Shown here: positions 26,799 through 34,988 of the stretch, piece after piece
Position numbering within the stretch: the stretch's first letter is position 1
Layout of the letters: every line of letters begins with the position of its first letter
Source of the DNA: Pedobacter fastidiosus
GTDB lineage: Bacteria > Bacteroidota > Bacteroidia > Sphingobacteriales > Sphingobacteriaceae
Length of the DNA stretch: 64,000 bases
NCBI RefSeq assembly: GCF_014306625.1
Contig: NZ_JACRYL010000025.1
Coordinates: 1 to 64,000, forward strand
Direction of reading: 5' to 3'
Notes under the pieces: generated by a model
Told to the model about the DNA's origin: nothing
The model's database searches: none
The model's input: only the letters and a program-made list of their open reading frames with translations
Translations under genes and position numbers: made by a program

Positions 26799-27695
26799 AT
26801 GGAAAAAAATATTTTGGTGGCAGGTGCTACCGGAAATCTGGGTTTAATGATTTGCAAAGCGTTGGTGAGCCAAGGCGCAAAAGTGACTGCTTTGGTAAGA
26901 AATCAAAGTGATGCCCAAAAGTTAACGCCACTTACTCAAATAGGCGCTAATGTGATTGAGGTTGATTTCAATAATACTTCAGAGATTCAAAACGCTTGCC
27001 AAGGAGTACACTGTGTGGTTTCTGCTCTCGCCGGACTTGCCGATGTTATTATCGATACTCAAAAACAACTTTTAGATGGTGCCGTTGCTGCTGGGGTGAA
27101 TCGGGTAATTCCATCTGATTTTTGTACGGATTATCAGCCACTAACGGCTGGAAAAAATCGAAACTTCGATCTCAGACGAGCTTTTAGAGAATATATTGAC
27201 AGCAAGGGCATACAGGCAACTTCAATTTTTAACGGTGCCTTTGCGGATATTCTGAAATATAACACCCCGATTTTAAATCTTAAGAATAAATCTATTGCCT
27301 ATTGGGGAGAGAAAGCCGATTGGAAACTTGATTTCACAACAATGGAAAACACGGCAGCGTTTACGGCCTCAGTAGCTTTGCAGGATGAAAGTCCAAGAGA
27401 TTTGCACATTGCCAGTTTTCAAATCAGTCCTAAAATATTGAAAGAAAAAGTTAAGAAAATCAACGAACAGGATTTTACCATGCAAAAACTTTCTGAGCTA
27501 GATGAATTTTCCACAAATATCAAAAAGCAGCGGGAAGAAAATCCATCAGGTGAGCAGGAATTATACGCCAAATGGCAACAGGCACAATATATGTACTCAA
27601 TGTATACTACTCAACATACGAAGCTCGACAATCAAAAATTTGGAGAAATCGAATGGACTTCTGCGGAGAAATATTTGAAATCGTTTTTGAAATAA
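26799..27695 (+). CDS. NmrA-family NAD(P)-binding protein
   Basis: 298 aa. The Rossmann dinucleotide-binding motif GATGNLG is at the N-terminus, followed by VTALVRN, the usual dinucleotide-specificity strand. Later are VNRVIPSDFCTDY and a region resembling NmrA/isoflavone-reductase-like proteins. These proteins either reduce small molecules or sense the NAD(P) state. It shares an operon with the Asp-nucleophile hydrolase. A strong terminator follows at 27721. Confidence 0.88.
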   Translation: MEKNILVAGATGNLGLMICKALVSQGAKVTALVRNQSDAQKLTPLTQIGANVIEVDFNNTSEIQNACQGVHCVVSALAGLADVIIDTQKQLLDGAVAAGVNRVIPSDFCTDYQPLTAGKNRNFDLRRAFREYIDSKGIQATSIFNGAFADILKYNTPILNLKNKSIAYWGEKADWKLDFTTMENTAAFTASVALQDESPRDLHIASFQISPKILKEKVKKINEQDFTMQKLSELDEFSTNIKKQREENPSGEQELYAKWQQAQYMYSMYTTQHTKLDNQKFGEIEWTSAEKYLKSFLK

Positions 27696-27720
27696 ATTAA
27701 AATAAGTATTTCAAATGTAC

Positions 27721-27759
27721 AATGCCCCCAAAAAGTTAGACACCTTTGGGGGCATTTTT
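27721..27759 (+). terminator. Strong intrinsic terminator after the NmrA-type gene
   Basis: AATGCCCCCAAA and TTTGGGGGCATT form a perfect 12-bp stem with a 12-nt loop and a T-run. One arm plus loop resembles an IS3-type end (TGTCTAACTTTTTGGGGGCA on the minus strand), so the structure may have come from an IS end. The rest of 27760-28095 shows no gene that I can support. Confidence 0.8.
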
Positions 27760-28095
27760 ACGTCAAAACACACGAAACTCCGAACTTTGTCTCACAAAAC
27801 GAACGGTACTGTGTTAACTTTACTTACAGATTGATCCATAACTTTTTGCGACACTTTTTTTCAAATCGAGATAAAGGACATTATGTTCGAAATTATTTCT
27901 TTAATACAAAAACATTCTTGATGCAACGTTACTTCATATGCGGTTTGTTTATCAATGGATTAAGTGTATGCCAGCTCAAGAATTGCTTTGAGGGTTCTTT
28001 TAATGTCTTCCTGACCGGATGGCTCTGAAGGTCGATACCCCAAAAAGGGTTTTCCTGCATATTGCTATGAAGACTAAGATAATACACTCCACCCA

Positions 28096-28281
28096 TCAAT
28101 ATACATAAATTGCCCGAAAATTCTTATCGCTATGACTGAAAGTTTTATCGAAGATCTCACTCAACAGCTGATCACCGATATTTTCTCGCTTTGAGTCTAA
28201 TTCCTTTAAAACATATGACTTTTCGCTAAGCTCCCACGTATCCAATAAATCATTCTTTGGCAGTTCAAGTTCTCTAATCAT
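28096..28281 (-). pseudogene. N-terminal remnant of a second UmuD-like gene
   Basis: The 61-codon frame starts MIRELELPKNDLLDTWELSEK, which parallels MIRELEIAKNEVLETLDNPGK of the umuD-like protein at 437-877. After about 20 residues similarity ends and no S24 peptidase domain follows in any nearby frame. It may be a deletion remnant, or a short protein that keeps only the family's N-terminal segment. No umuC is adjacent. Dyads CTCCA-N5-TGGAG and a 10-bp hairpin lie just upstream. Confidence 0.5.
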
Positions 28282-28318
28282 AACACAGAAATATTGTAGA
28301 AGTCCTCCACTTAATGGA

Positions 28319-28345
28319 GTTTGTTTGCTGTAAAAGCAAACAAAC
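28319..28345. promoter_or_regulatory. Perfect hairpin upstream of the UmuD-like remnant
   Basis: GTTTGTTTGC and GCAAACAAAC form a 10-bp stem with a 7-nt loop. A smaller dyad (CTCCA...TGGAG) adjoins it. It could be an operator or a terminator; neither flank has a long T-run. Confidence 0.4.
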
Positions 28346-28534
28346 TGCCATCGAAGTTCCCAAAAACTGCAATATTTACCTTAGCGCTCCAGAATGTGAG
28401 CAACTTTCTGGAGCACTAAATATGGGATGCTATAAAAAACCACCATTGCGGAGGTGTCCAGAGGTTATGACATAAACATTGGTATGAGATCACCAAGCAG
28501 GGGCATTTCAAACCGGACTTTAAACTCAGTTCGA

Positions 28535-28987
28535 TTAATCCTGGAACTTCCAGTGAACAAAAGCCTTCATTGCTTCATATTCTGCTAAGCCCAATTCATC
28601 GTAAGCTTTTGCAGTTTCACGGTTACGATCTTCAGCACGTTGCCAAAATTCTCTAGAGTCATCCCCAGGGGAAACGGCTCTGTCTTTCTGACTCTGATGC
28701 TTAAAGATCGCATATTTTTTGCGTTCCAATTCTTTAGTGGATAAACCAGAGTAGATTAACCCCGTTTCACCGGAAATAAATTTATTGTAAATAGCTGCAT
28801 ACCTGAATATTAGCAAATTGGCCAGATGAGGCCAAATGCATTGGTTTATCCACTGATACCTCCAAACATAGCCGATTGCACTAATGCCAAGAGTTAGAAT
28901 AAACACCATTAATAAAACCTTATCTACAAAGAACAAATAGTAATAAAACAAAAACTGCCATGCAACCTGAATTACTGTATGACTCAA
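28535..28987 (-). CDS. Hypothetical membrane protein
   Basis: A 150-codon frame with hydrophobic N-terminal segments (QFLFYYYLFFVDKVLLMVFILTLGISAIGYVW) and a charged C-terminal half (SQKDRAVSPGDDSREFWQRAEDRNRETAKAYDELGLAEYEAM). The annotated start is TTG at 28987; ATG at 28909 is an alternative that would remove the first hydrophobic stretch. Not recognised. It lies just past the T6SS cargo genes on the same strand and could be an immunity or accessory protein, which is speculation. Confidence 0.5.
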   Translation of the reverse strand: MSHTVIQVAWQFLFYYYLFFVDKVLLMVFILTLGISAIGYVWRYQWINQCIWPHLANLLIFRYAAIYNKFISGETGLIYSGLSTKELERKKYAIFKHQSQKDRAVSPGDDSREFWQRAEDRNRETAKAYDELGLAEYEAMKAFVHWKFQD

Positions 28988-29116
28988 ATATTTCGAAGGT
29001 ATCGTTTTTTGTAATTAAACTAAATTTGGGGGAATTCTTTATTCCTAGTTCATCTTCCAAATACCCACTACCCGTTTTTTCCATAACTTCAACTTCATAG
29101 TGAATTGCTTTTCTTA

Positions 29117-29794
29117 TTATCTGTCACCCACTAATTTTCTACTCTTCCAGTACCCACTTATACTTAACCAGAGAAAAGAAAGGTTAAATGCCAAGCAGAG
29201 GATAATCAATACGCTGGCATTTGTATGGAACAGCATCGAAATCAGGTATAAGAATACGGCAAATGGTACGGTTAGCAGAAGCGCAAATAAAGACCTGAAA
29301 AACTGAATTTTAGCATGACCAAATGCGCCTGTAGAATTATAGTAAAAACCCAGCACATTAAGTACCAGAAAAATGACCGACATGAACAATAAGCCTGTAT
29401 TTTCGAGAATATACTGATTGGCTCCGGTAAGGATGTCAAGAACACCTGCTAAAGCACTCTTAAATATCATGAACGGAATTCCAAAAACAACAAGCAGCAC
29501 TCCAAAATATACGGTCCAAAAAAAAGCCTTTTTTGAAAGTTTTTTAGGTTCATCCACACGGTAACTTTTAATAATTGTTTTATTAAAGCGCGATGGCCGG
29601 AAACCGTAAATGACGATCAGGAAAAAATAAAACTCTAACTGGAAAATGGTGAGCTGAAAACCATCGTTTGTTTTTCTGATCAGGTTTTCGTTAGATGCCT
29701 GAATGATGAAGGAATAAAATAAAGCACATACAGCATAGAGCCTAAAAAAAAGGAAATAGCAAAATAGTGCAATTGAAATTCTTTTGGCTATCAT
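29117..29794 (-). CDS. Multi-pass membrane protein next to the T6SS cargo operon
   Basis: 225 aa with about five or six hydrophobic segments: residues ~8-30, ~48-63, ~90-112, ~130-150, ~163-186 and ~192-212. There are no recognisable domain signatures. It is separated from the lipoprotein gene upstream by a bidirectional terminator (29806-29835), so it is probably a separate transcription unit. Polytopic proteins beside T6SS cargo genes are sometimes immunity proteins for membrane-acting toxins; that is an inference from position only. Confidence 0.65.
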   Translation of the reverse strand: MIAKRISIALFCYFLFFRLYAVCALFYSFIIQASNENLIRKTNDGFQLTIFQLEFYFFLIVIYGFRPSRFNKTIIKSYRVDEPKKLSKKAFFWTVYFGVLLVVFGIPFMIFKSALAGVLDILTGANQYILENTGLLFMSVIFLVLNVLGFYYNSTGAFGHAKIQFFRSLFALLLTVPFAVFLYLISMLFHTNASVLIILCLAFNLSFLWLSISGYWKSRKLVGDR

Positions 29795-29805
29795 AGCTTG
29801 TTCAT

Positions 29806-29835
29806 AAAAAAGAACTACCTGTGCAGTTCTTTTTT
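29806..29835. terminator. Bidirectional terminator ending the T6SS cargo operon
   Basis: AAAAAAGAACT and AGTTCTTTTTT form an 11-bp stem with an 8-nt loop, giving a U-run on both strands. It closes the vgrG-to-lipoprotein operon. Confidence 0.85.
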
Positions 29836-29864
29836 AACTGACATAAATTTAGTCATAATATTTG

Positions 29865-30812
29865 CTACCAAACCTGCAGTCCTTCCGCATTCTTAGGCAG
29901 GTACAGAAAAATCGGATCTCCAGCTTCAAACGGCTTCGCTTCCGAGCCTTCTTTAGAGGAAGCAACCTCACCTTTTAAATGTAAAATAGGGTGATGGTTT
30001 TTTTGCCATAAAGCAACTATTTTTCCGTTCGCATAATACTGAACCGAATAGTTCTGGATGGGCGTAAACGATCTTTTCTTTACCTGCGGATCAACAAGGG
30101 CAAGCAAACCACCAGAAGTTTCCTTTTCTTCGATCTGCTCCGTACTGGTGTATGTTGTATTGTAAACCAAGGCTGAAGAGTGCACCAAATATTTATTGTA
30201 CGCCAATGAATCAAGGTTTTCGCAGGCATTGCGTATCTCATTATATTTTTGCACTGCCTTTTGTTCAATGTTGGGAACAGTTTTTAGGTCTTTTGCTTCG
30301 ACCAGTTCTTTACTGTAATCGAAAGGTACCGTGGCCGCAAACTGGATCTTGGTTTCGTAATAAGGAAGTTTTTTTTCCTCCAATCCGGCAGGAAGTTCAA
30401 ATTCTGTTATTTTTTTATACTCGGACAACCTGCTGTTTTTATTGGGTGCGTGATAAAAAGTCAGTTTAACATGTGCATATTTAGATATAAATTCTTCCCC
30501 ATCTTTTGGATAAATTTTAACAATGGCCGTTTGTGGACCGCTCTTGGTAATCATTGCATTAAGAGGCAGCATCATACTTTCGCCATTGTTCTCCACCATC
30601 CTGTAATCTACGTTATCCTGCATTTCCAACACCATTTTGCAACCCTGTTTATTCATCTGAACAGTATAAACAGGTGTTTCGCTATATGTTTTTACCTGGG
30701 ATTTGATATCGCTAATAATTTGTTCCATTGTTTTTTTTTCATTTTGTGCCTGACATCCAATATTCAAGAATTGAATTAAAATGGAAATGCCGACTATAAT
30801 TTTTCTGCCCAT
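29865..30812 (-). CDS. Lipoprotein at the end of the T6SS cargo operon, possible immunity protein
   Basis: 315 aa with a lipoprotein signal (IGISIL..LNIGC; lipobox LNIG-C), so it is anchored in a membrane facing the periplasm. The rest is soluble: KKTMEQIISDIKSQVKTYSETPVYTV, a middle beta-rich part, and a closing FLYLPKNAEGLQVW. I do not recognise the family. It starts directly at the stop of the 891-aa orphan. In T6SS operons a periplasmic lipoprotein directly after an effector is often its immunity protein, so pairing with the 891-aa protein is plausible but unproven. Confidence 0.75.
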   Translation of the reverse strand: MGRKIIVGISILIQFLNIGCQAQNEKKTMEQIISDIKSQVKTYSETPVYTVQMNKQGCKMVLEMQDNVDYRMVENNGESMMLPLNAMITKSGPQTAIVKIYPKDGEEFISKYAHVKLTFYHAPNKNSRLSEYKKITEFELPAGLEEKKLPYYETKIQFAATVPFDYSKELVEAKDLKTVPNIEQKAVQKYNEIRNACENLDSLAYNKYLVHSSALVYNTTYTSTEQIEEKETSGGLLALVDPQVKKRSFTPIQNYSVQYYANGKIVALWQKNHHPILHLKGEVASSKEGSEAKPFEAGDPIFLYLPKNAEGLQVW

Positions 30813-33488
30813 TTATTTGTTTTTGATATAGTAATAACGTCCCTTAAGCATATCTGGTTTAGGCTCTACCAATTCGTGGGCTTCATTGTCCACCCCAACC
30901 TTTGCCCTCCATATTTTTGCCTTTGCAGTTACATAAACCAAAAGTCCTCCAAATCCTATGCCAGCTTCAATATACATGCCTTCGTTGCTTGCACCCGTTT
31001 TACCAGAAAAGATAAGTGAGGTTTCGCCCCTTGCAGAGGCTTCGAATTCGACGCCAAAACCTTCGCCCGAAGGGCGTGAGTTAAAACTGATCTTTGGAAC
31101 GTCTGCTGCCGCTTTGATCCCTAATTCAGCCCCGATGCCGACCGTAGTACTGGCCTCTAAGGGTTCCGTACCATACTCTTGTCCCAATGTAATATTTGCC
31201 TTTAAATCTATCTGTCCGAACGCAAGGAGGTTAAACCAGATTTCTATTCCTGCAACATCGGCAGCGGTACGTATTGCTTTGATGACCTGCCCGGCAGCAG
31301 GGATAAATTCGGCACAGGCGATCAGATCAAGTTTACCAGTTCCTTTTATCAATGGGGTAAAACCAAGGGATATGGTCCCCGTTCTCCTTACATTATATAT
31401 TTTTTCCTTGTCCGGTTCAAGTTTCCAGGTTCCCGCAATCGATATTACGGGGTAATCCATCTGGAAAGTAATGGGCAACATTTTTATCGGCAGTTTTGAA
31501 GCCAGTTTTGCCGCCATTCCATTTTTGGCTTTGGTAACACCGGTTATATCATCCAATGTTTCTTTTACCTTGATTAAAGCCCTTAAAAAAGGTTCTATTT
31601 TTGCCGCATATCCGCCTGATATTTCCCTAGTAAAATCACCTGATTTTGCCTTAATAGCGAGATCGAATGATACTTCACCATTTAAATACCTGCGGTTGTT
31701 GGAAGCGGCCAAAGTTTTTATCCTGTTCTGCCTTGAAGTAACACCGGCAGGCATATTTGTGTGCGAATAAACCTCTGGTGTATCGGAAGACAGCTTTAAA
31801 CTAAACTCCCACTCCATATCTGGATACACGTTTATTTTTGCAATCTGGTTCGGGTATCTGCAGGTGCTCACCGGGAGGTAATAACTTTGCGCCAACGAAT
31901 CGCTCAACCAGAAATAGTTGAACATCCACATAAATTCAGAAGCTGCGTTATCCCCCAAACTCCTTTCCAGCCAAACTTTATTATAAATATAATTGAGCTT
32001 TAAAACAATCTGGTTATCACCTTTAAATTCACTTTGTAAAACCTGTACTTCCGATACGTCCTCAGAAGGCGCCTTGTTTTTATCCGGAATTACATCGGTA
32101 TCATTCTCTTGCGTAGGATCTTTAACAGTAGCATAGCCTTTATCTGTTTTTTCTGCCGTAATGGCCCTATCCAATAAGAATACATGGTTAGGGGAATCAT
32201 GCTTTTGTCCGCTGGGAAGCAGCAGGCCATTGCACGGTACATTTTTATTATGCAGGTTTTCTACCGTAATGGATACATCTTTTCTCTTTTCTCCGGCAAT
32301 GATAGAAAACGGCTGACCGGTTTTGTCGCCCCCTGTGGTTAAAAGATCCTCATCAAAGCAGGTAAAAGCACTTCTTTCTTTATCTCCGTCATCTTTGATA
32401 ACGATTTTTGAATAACCGCAGGGATCGAATTCCTTTCTGGTATACCTGATATCACCAATATACTGTATCTGATTTACTTTTTTTTCTTCAATCCTGTCCA
32501 AAAAGTCGGTCATCAACTCTTCAGATACGATAAAGCGGCTTGAAATAGACGATTTATTGTCGATATCCTTTAGCCCTAATACTTTAGCATCATATGTAAC
32601 CAGATCGGTGGTAGGCTCATCGGCAAAGTTCCTGAAAACTACCCGTTCTTCTTTTTCGTTTGTACCGTATATTAATCCGGGTTCGGTGTGATATTTATAT
32701 ATTTCCAGTACGACGGTAAATTTTTTATTTTCTTTTTGGTCCTTTTTCCAGGCAACTTCTATCGGAAAAGAAGTTTTATAATAGATGTTGCAATTGCTTG
32801 AACTTCCAGCATCCTGGGATACAGCAAAAACCTTTGGTTCTTTCCACAGGTTATTTTTTTTAAAATCATCTGTACCGGTTAAACCTTTCGCTTTGTCTTC
32901 TTCCAATAGGTATACTTTTCCGCGATATTTGTTTTTCTTATCCAGGTTATAGCCGTGCAGCATGATTTCGAGGTTTGCAAAATCGCCATAACGCTTTACA
33001 TCTTCACTTTTATTAAAGTAGGCATAACAGATGTTTGATTTGGTTACCGGTATCACATAAAAATAAAAGCCGGTACCCGGACTTTCACTGAAAAGTTCTA
33101 CCCGTTGTTTAAAGCCGTAATAATAGCTATAACCCGAAGGATTAAACAAAAAAGTGCTCCCCACTTTATACTTGAGCCCTAGTCCATATTTAGTAACGGG
33201 AAGCGTTCCCCCACTTAATGGGCCCCAGAGATTATCGGTAATTTCGCCGGATTTTGCTTTTTCCAGACTTTGAAAAAACACATCATATATGAACGCCCAT
33301 CTGGCATTTTCAATAGTATGCTTCGGATTGGTTGTTTTTCCGCCCACACATCTTTCGTCAACAACAAACTCATTCTTATTTTCGGTTTGTAAGTATATAC
33401 CCATTCCCTTTGAAAGCGAATAAAGCTTGCCGTTTTCCCTCCAGTAACAGTGCTGTAAGCCTCTTGTATCTTCTGTATTATCTGACAT
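30813..33488 (-). CDS. 891-aa orphan in the T6SS cargo operon, candidate effector
   Basis: No signal peptide and no family that I recognise. Residues 1-~300 (LQHCYWRENGKLYSLSKG, YKVGSTFLFNPSGYSYYYGFKQRVELF) look like small beta-rich modules. The middle carries KDVSITVENLHNKNVPCNGLLLPSG. The last ~200 residues are rich in glycine and alanine with alternating hydrophobic residues (GTISLGFTPLIKGTGKLDLIAC, LLAFGQIDLKANITLGQEYG, YIEAGIGFGGLLVYVTAKAKIW), which suggests a membrane-inserting or beta-barrel-like end. It lies 2 bp after the PAAR-like spike gene and directly before a lipoprotein gene. PAAR-linked position, large size and lack of export signal make a T6SS effector, perhaps membrane-acting, the leading idea. 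Confidence 0.75.
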   Translation of the reverse strand: MSDNTEDTRGLQHCYWRENGKLYSLSKGMGIYLQTENKNEFVVDERCVGGKTTNPKHTIENARWAFIYDVFFQSLEKAKSGEITDNLWGPLSGGTLPVTKYGLGLKYKVGSTFLFNPSGYSYYYGFKQRVELFSESPGTGFYFYVIPVTKSNICYAYFNKSEDVKRYGDFANLEIMLHGYNLDKKNKYRGKVYLLEEDKAKGLTGTDDFKKNNLWKEPKVFAVSQDAGSSSNCNIYYKTSFPIEVAWKKDQKENKKFTVVLEIYKYHTEPGLIYGTNEKEERVVFRNFADEPTTDLVTYDAKVLGLKDIDNKSSISSRFIVSEELMTDFLDRIEEKKVNQIQYIGDIRYTRKEFDPCGYSKIVIKDDGDKERSAFTCFDEDLLTTGGDKTGQPFSIIAGEKRKDVSITVENLHNKNVPCNGLLLPSGQKHDSPNHVFLLDRAITAEKTDKGYATVKDPTQENDTDVIPDKNKAPSEDVSEVQVLQSEFKGDNQIVLKLNYIYNKVWLERSLGDNAASEFMWMFNYFWLSDSLAQSYYLPVSTCRYPNQIAKINVYPDMEWEFSLKLSSDTPEVYSHTNMPAGVTSRQNRIKTLAASNNRRYLNGEVSFDLAIKAKSGDFTREISGGYAAKIEPFLRALIKVKETLDDITGVTKAKNGMAAKLASKLPIKMLPITFQMDYPVISIAGTWKLEPDKEKIYNVRRTGTISLGFTPLIKGTGKLDLIACAEFIPAAGQVIKAIRTAADVAGIEIWFNLLAFGQIDLKANITLGQEYGTEPLEASTTVGIGAELGIKAAADVPKISFNSRPSGEGFGVEFEASARGETSLIFSGKTGASNEGMYIEAGIGFGGLLVYVTAKAKIWRAKVGVDNEAHELVEPKPDMLKGRYYYIKNK

Positions 33489-33490
33489 GA

Positions 33491-33976
33491 TTACTCGGTA
33501 TTTAAAAATTCGTAAAAATCAGCCTTATCAAGCTCTTTCATATTCACCAATGGATTAATCTGTGATTGTTGCTCTTCATCGGCATTATCAATATTCTGTT
33601 GTGAGGGCTGCCCTTTTTGCCCAGTTTTGGTAAAAAGGATACAGGGTGAACCGCTAATGGTACAAACACCTTTACTATCTTCTACCAAAACCTGCCCGTT
33701 GTTAATTAAAACCATGTCTTTATACATGCCCTTCCATTCAGTTAGGGCGGGCATACAGGGCTTAAAACCACCTGGCGTTGGCTGAAGTTTACATTGCCCA
33801 AAAGTGTTTTTTTCAAAAGTCATCCCGATATCTACATGAGAGGCAATTAATTTTTGTGCCCCATCCTTATCGTTCACATAATGCTTTTGCTGGGTAAGTA
33901 CCTTCAATTTATCGGTTGTGGAACCAAACTGGCATTGGCAGGTGGCACCTTGTACAATGATTTCTTTCTGTGACAT
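33491..33976 (-). CDS. PAAR-like spike-tip protein (DUF4280)
   Basis: 161 aa from the ATG at 33976; the frame is open further upstream but would overlap the preceding gene. MSQKEIIVQGATCQCQFGS and TPGGFKPCMPALTEWKGM, together with VCTISGSPCILFTKTGQKG, are typical of the DUF4280 PAAR-like family. The spaced Cys residues probably bind a metal at the tip. PAAR-like proteins cap the VgrG trimer and carry effectors; here the next gene downstream is the 891-aa orphan. The C-terminal tail after ~125 is polar and may be a docking region. Confidence 0.9.
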   Translation of the reverse strand: MSQKEIIVQGATCQCQFGSTTDKLKVLTQQKHYVNDKDGAQKLIASHVDIGMTFEKNTFGQCKLQPTPGGFKPCMPALTEWKGMYKDMVLINNGQVLVEDSKGVCTISGSPCILFTKTGQKGQPSQQNIDNADEEQQSQINPLVNMKELDKADFYEFLNTE

Positions 33977-33992
33977 TTCTCTTCTACTTTGT

Positions 33993-34976
33993 TTAACCCA
34001 GTACCCTTGCCCAAAATCCCTTTTTCTTTTCAACGGGAAAACCGTTATTTCCTTCTTTGATTAACAACTGTTGATCTGTTGTTGGGATGCTGCTTTCAAT
34101 TTCATATGCAGAAAATGCTATGCGTTTTATGCTTATTTCTTTGCCATTTTCCCTGTTATATAAATTCCAGTCTACTCGGGCATGTTTGAGCAAACCTCCA
34201 TTCTGATCTAAATCAAATGCCGCATTTAGTTTCATTTTTAACGTCCCTTTCTGCCCCATCTGTATTTTTTGCGCTTCGGTAAGCTCACCTTCTGAGGCAA
34301 AATTCACCTTGAAAGTTCCATAATCGGTATAGTTGGGCTCAATGGTTTGAATACCTTCGAAAGCCACGTTCTGATAGGCGATAACGGGAAAATACAATCT
34401 ACCTGGCTGAGATAAGTTAACATCATATTTGAGGTACTGGGAATGAAAAAAGACGTTCCAGAACATATCTGCTTTTAAGGCAACTTCAAGCTCAAACCTA
34501 TCTGATATCTTTTTCCCCATCTTTTCTAAATATAGCTCGGCATAATTACCTTCATACTTATCAGAGATCTTTTCGGCTATCTGTTTCCAGCGGTTTAGGA
34601 TTTCTCCATGATTAACAATTCCTCTAAATATTTCGCTCCTAGAATTCACATCAACCTTTAAGGGATATATCGCACCCATGGCCATATTGGCCAGTTGTTC
34701 ACCAACAAAATCAGGCTCATGCCTGTCTATAAAAAGATCCGTTTTGTCAAAACATAACTGCCAGACTTTATTTTCATCTCTAAATTGGTTCACCTGCAGT
34801 TGGACCTGATAATCTAACCTTTTTGTAGCCTCTTCATTGCCTTTGCCATAATAATTGATGGTAACGCCATAACTTCTGTTTGATCTCGGCTTTGGCACAA
34901 AATCTATGGCATGATCAAGGTTAAGTTTAATTTTACCTGGTGATAAAGAGTCTGACAGATTATTTCCTTTTCCCAT
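33993..34976 (-). CDS. 327-aa orphan in the T6SS cargo operon
   Basis: Not recognised. No signal peptide or membrane segment. Features are IKLNLDHAIDFVPKPRSNRS near the N-terminus, a helical central part (GIVNHGEILNRWKQIAEKI, NYAELYLEKMGKKISDRFELEV) and beta-rich C-terminal segments (GTFKVNFASEGELTEAQKI, GTLKMKLNAAFDLDQNG). It is sandwiched between the lipase-type effector and the PAAR-like gene with gaps of 12 and 16 bp. Its place suggests an effector adaptor/chaperone or a structural partner. It lacks the sequence hallmarks of the DUF4123, DUF1795 and DUF2169 adaptors as far as I can tell. Confidence 0.7.
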   Translation of the reverse strand: MGKGNNLSDSLSPGKIKLNLDHAIDFVPKPRSNRSYGVTINYYGKGNEEATKRLDYQVQLQVNQFRDENKVWQLCFDKTDLFIDRHEPDFVGEQLANMAMGAIYPLKVDVNSRSEIFRGIVNHGEILNRWKQIAEKISDKYEGNYAELYLEKMGKKISDRFELEVALKADMFWNVFFHSQYLKYDVNLSQPGRLYFPVIAYQNVAFEGIQTIEPNYTDYGTFKVNFASEGELTEAQKIQMGQKGTLKMKLNAAFDLDQNGGLLKHARVDWNLYNRENGKEISIKRIAFSAYEIESSIPTTDQQLLIKEGNNGFPVEKKKGFWARVLG

Positions 34977-34988
34977 AAAACAAATGCA

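Noticed and set aside
27831..28028. 65-codon plus-strand ORF after the NmrA terminator
   Set aside because: Low-complexity, Phe/Cys-rich translation without homology; looks like chance.
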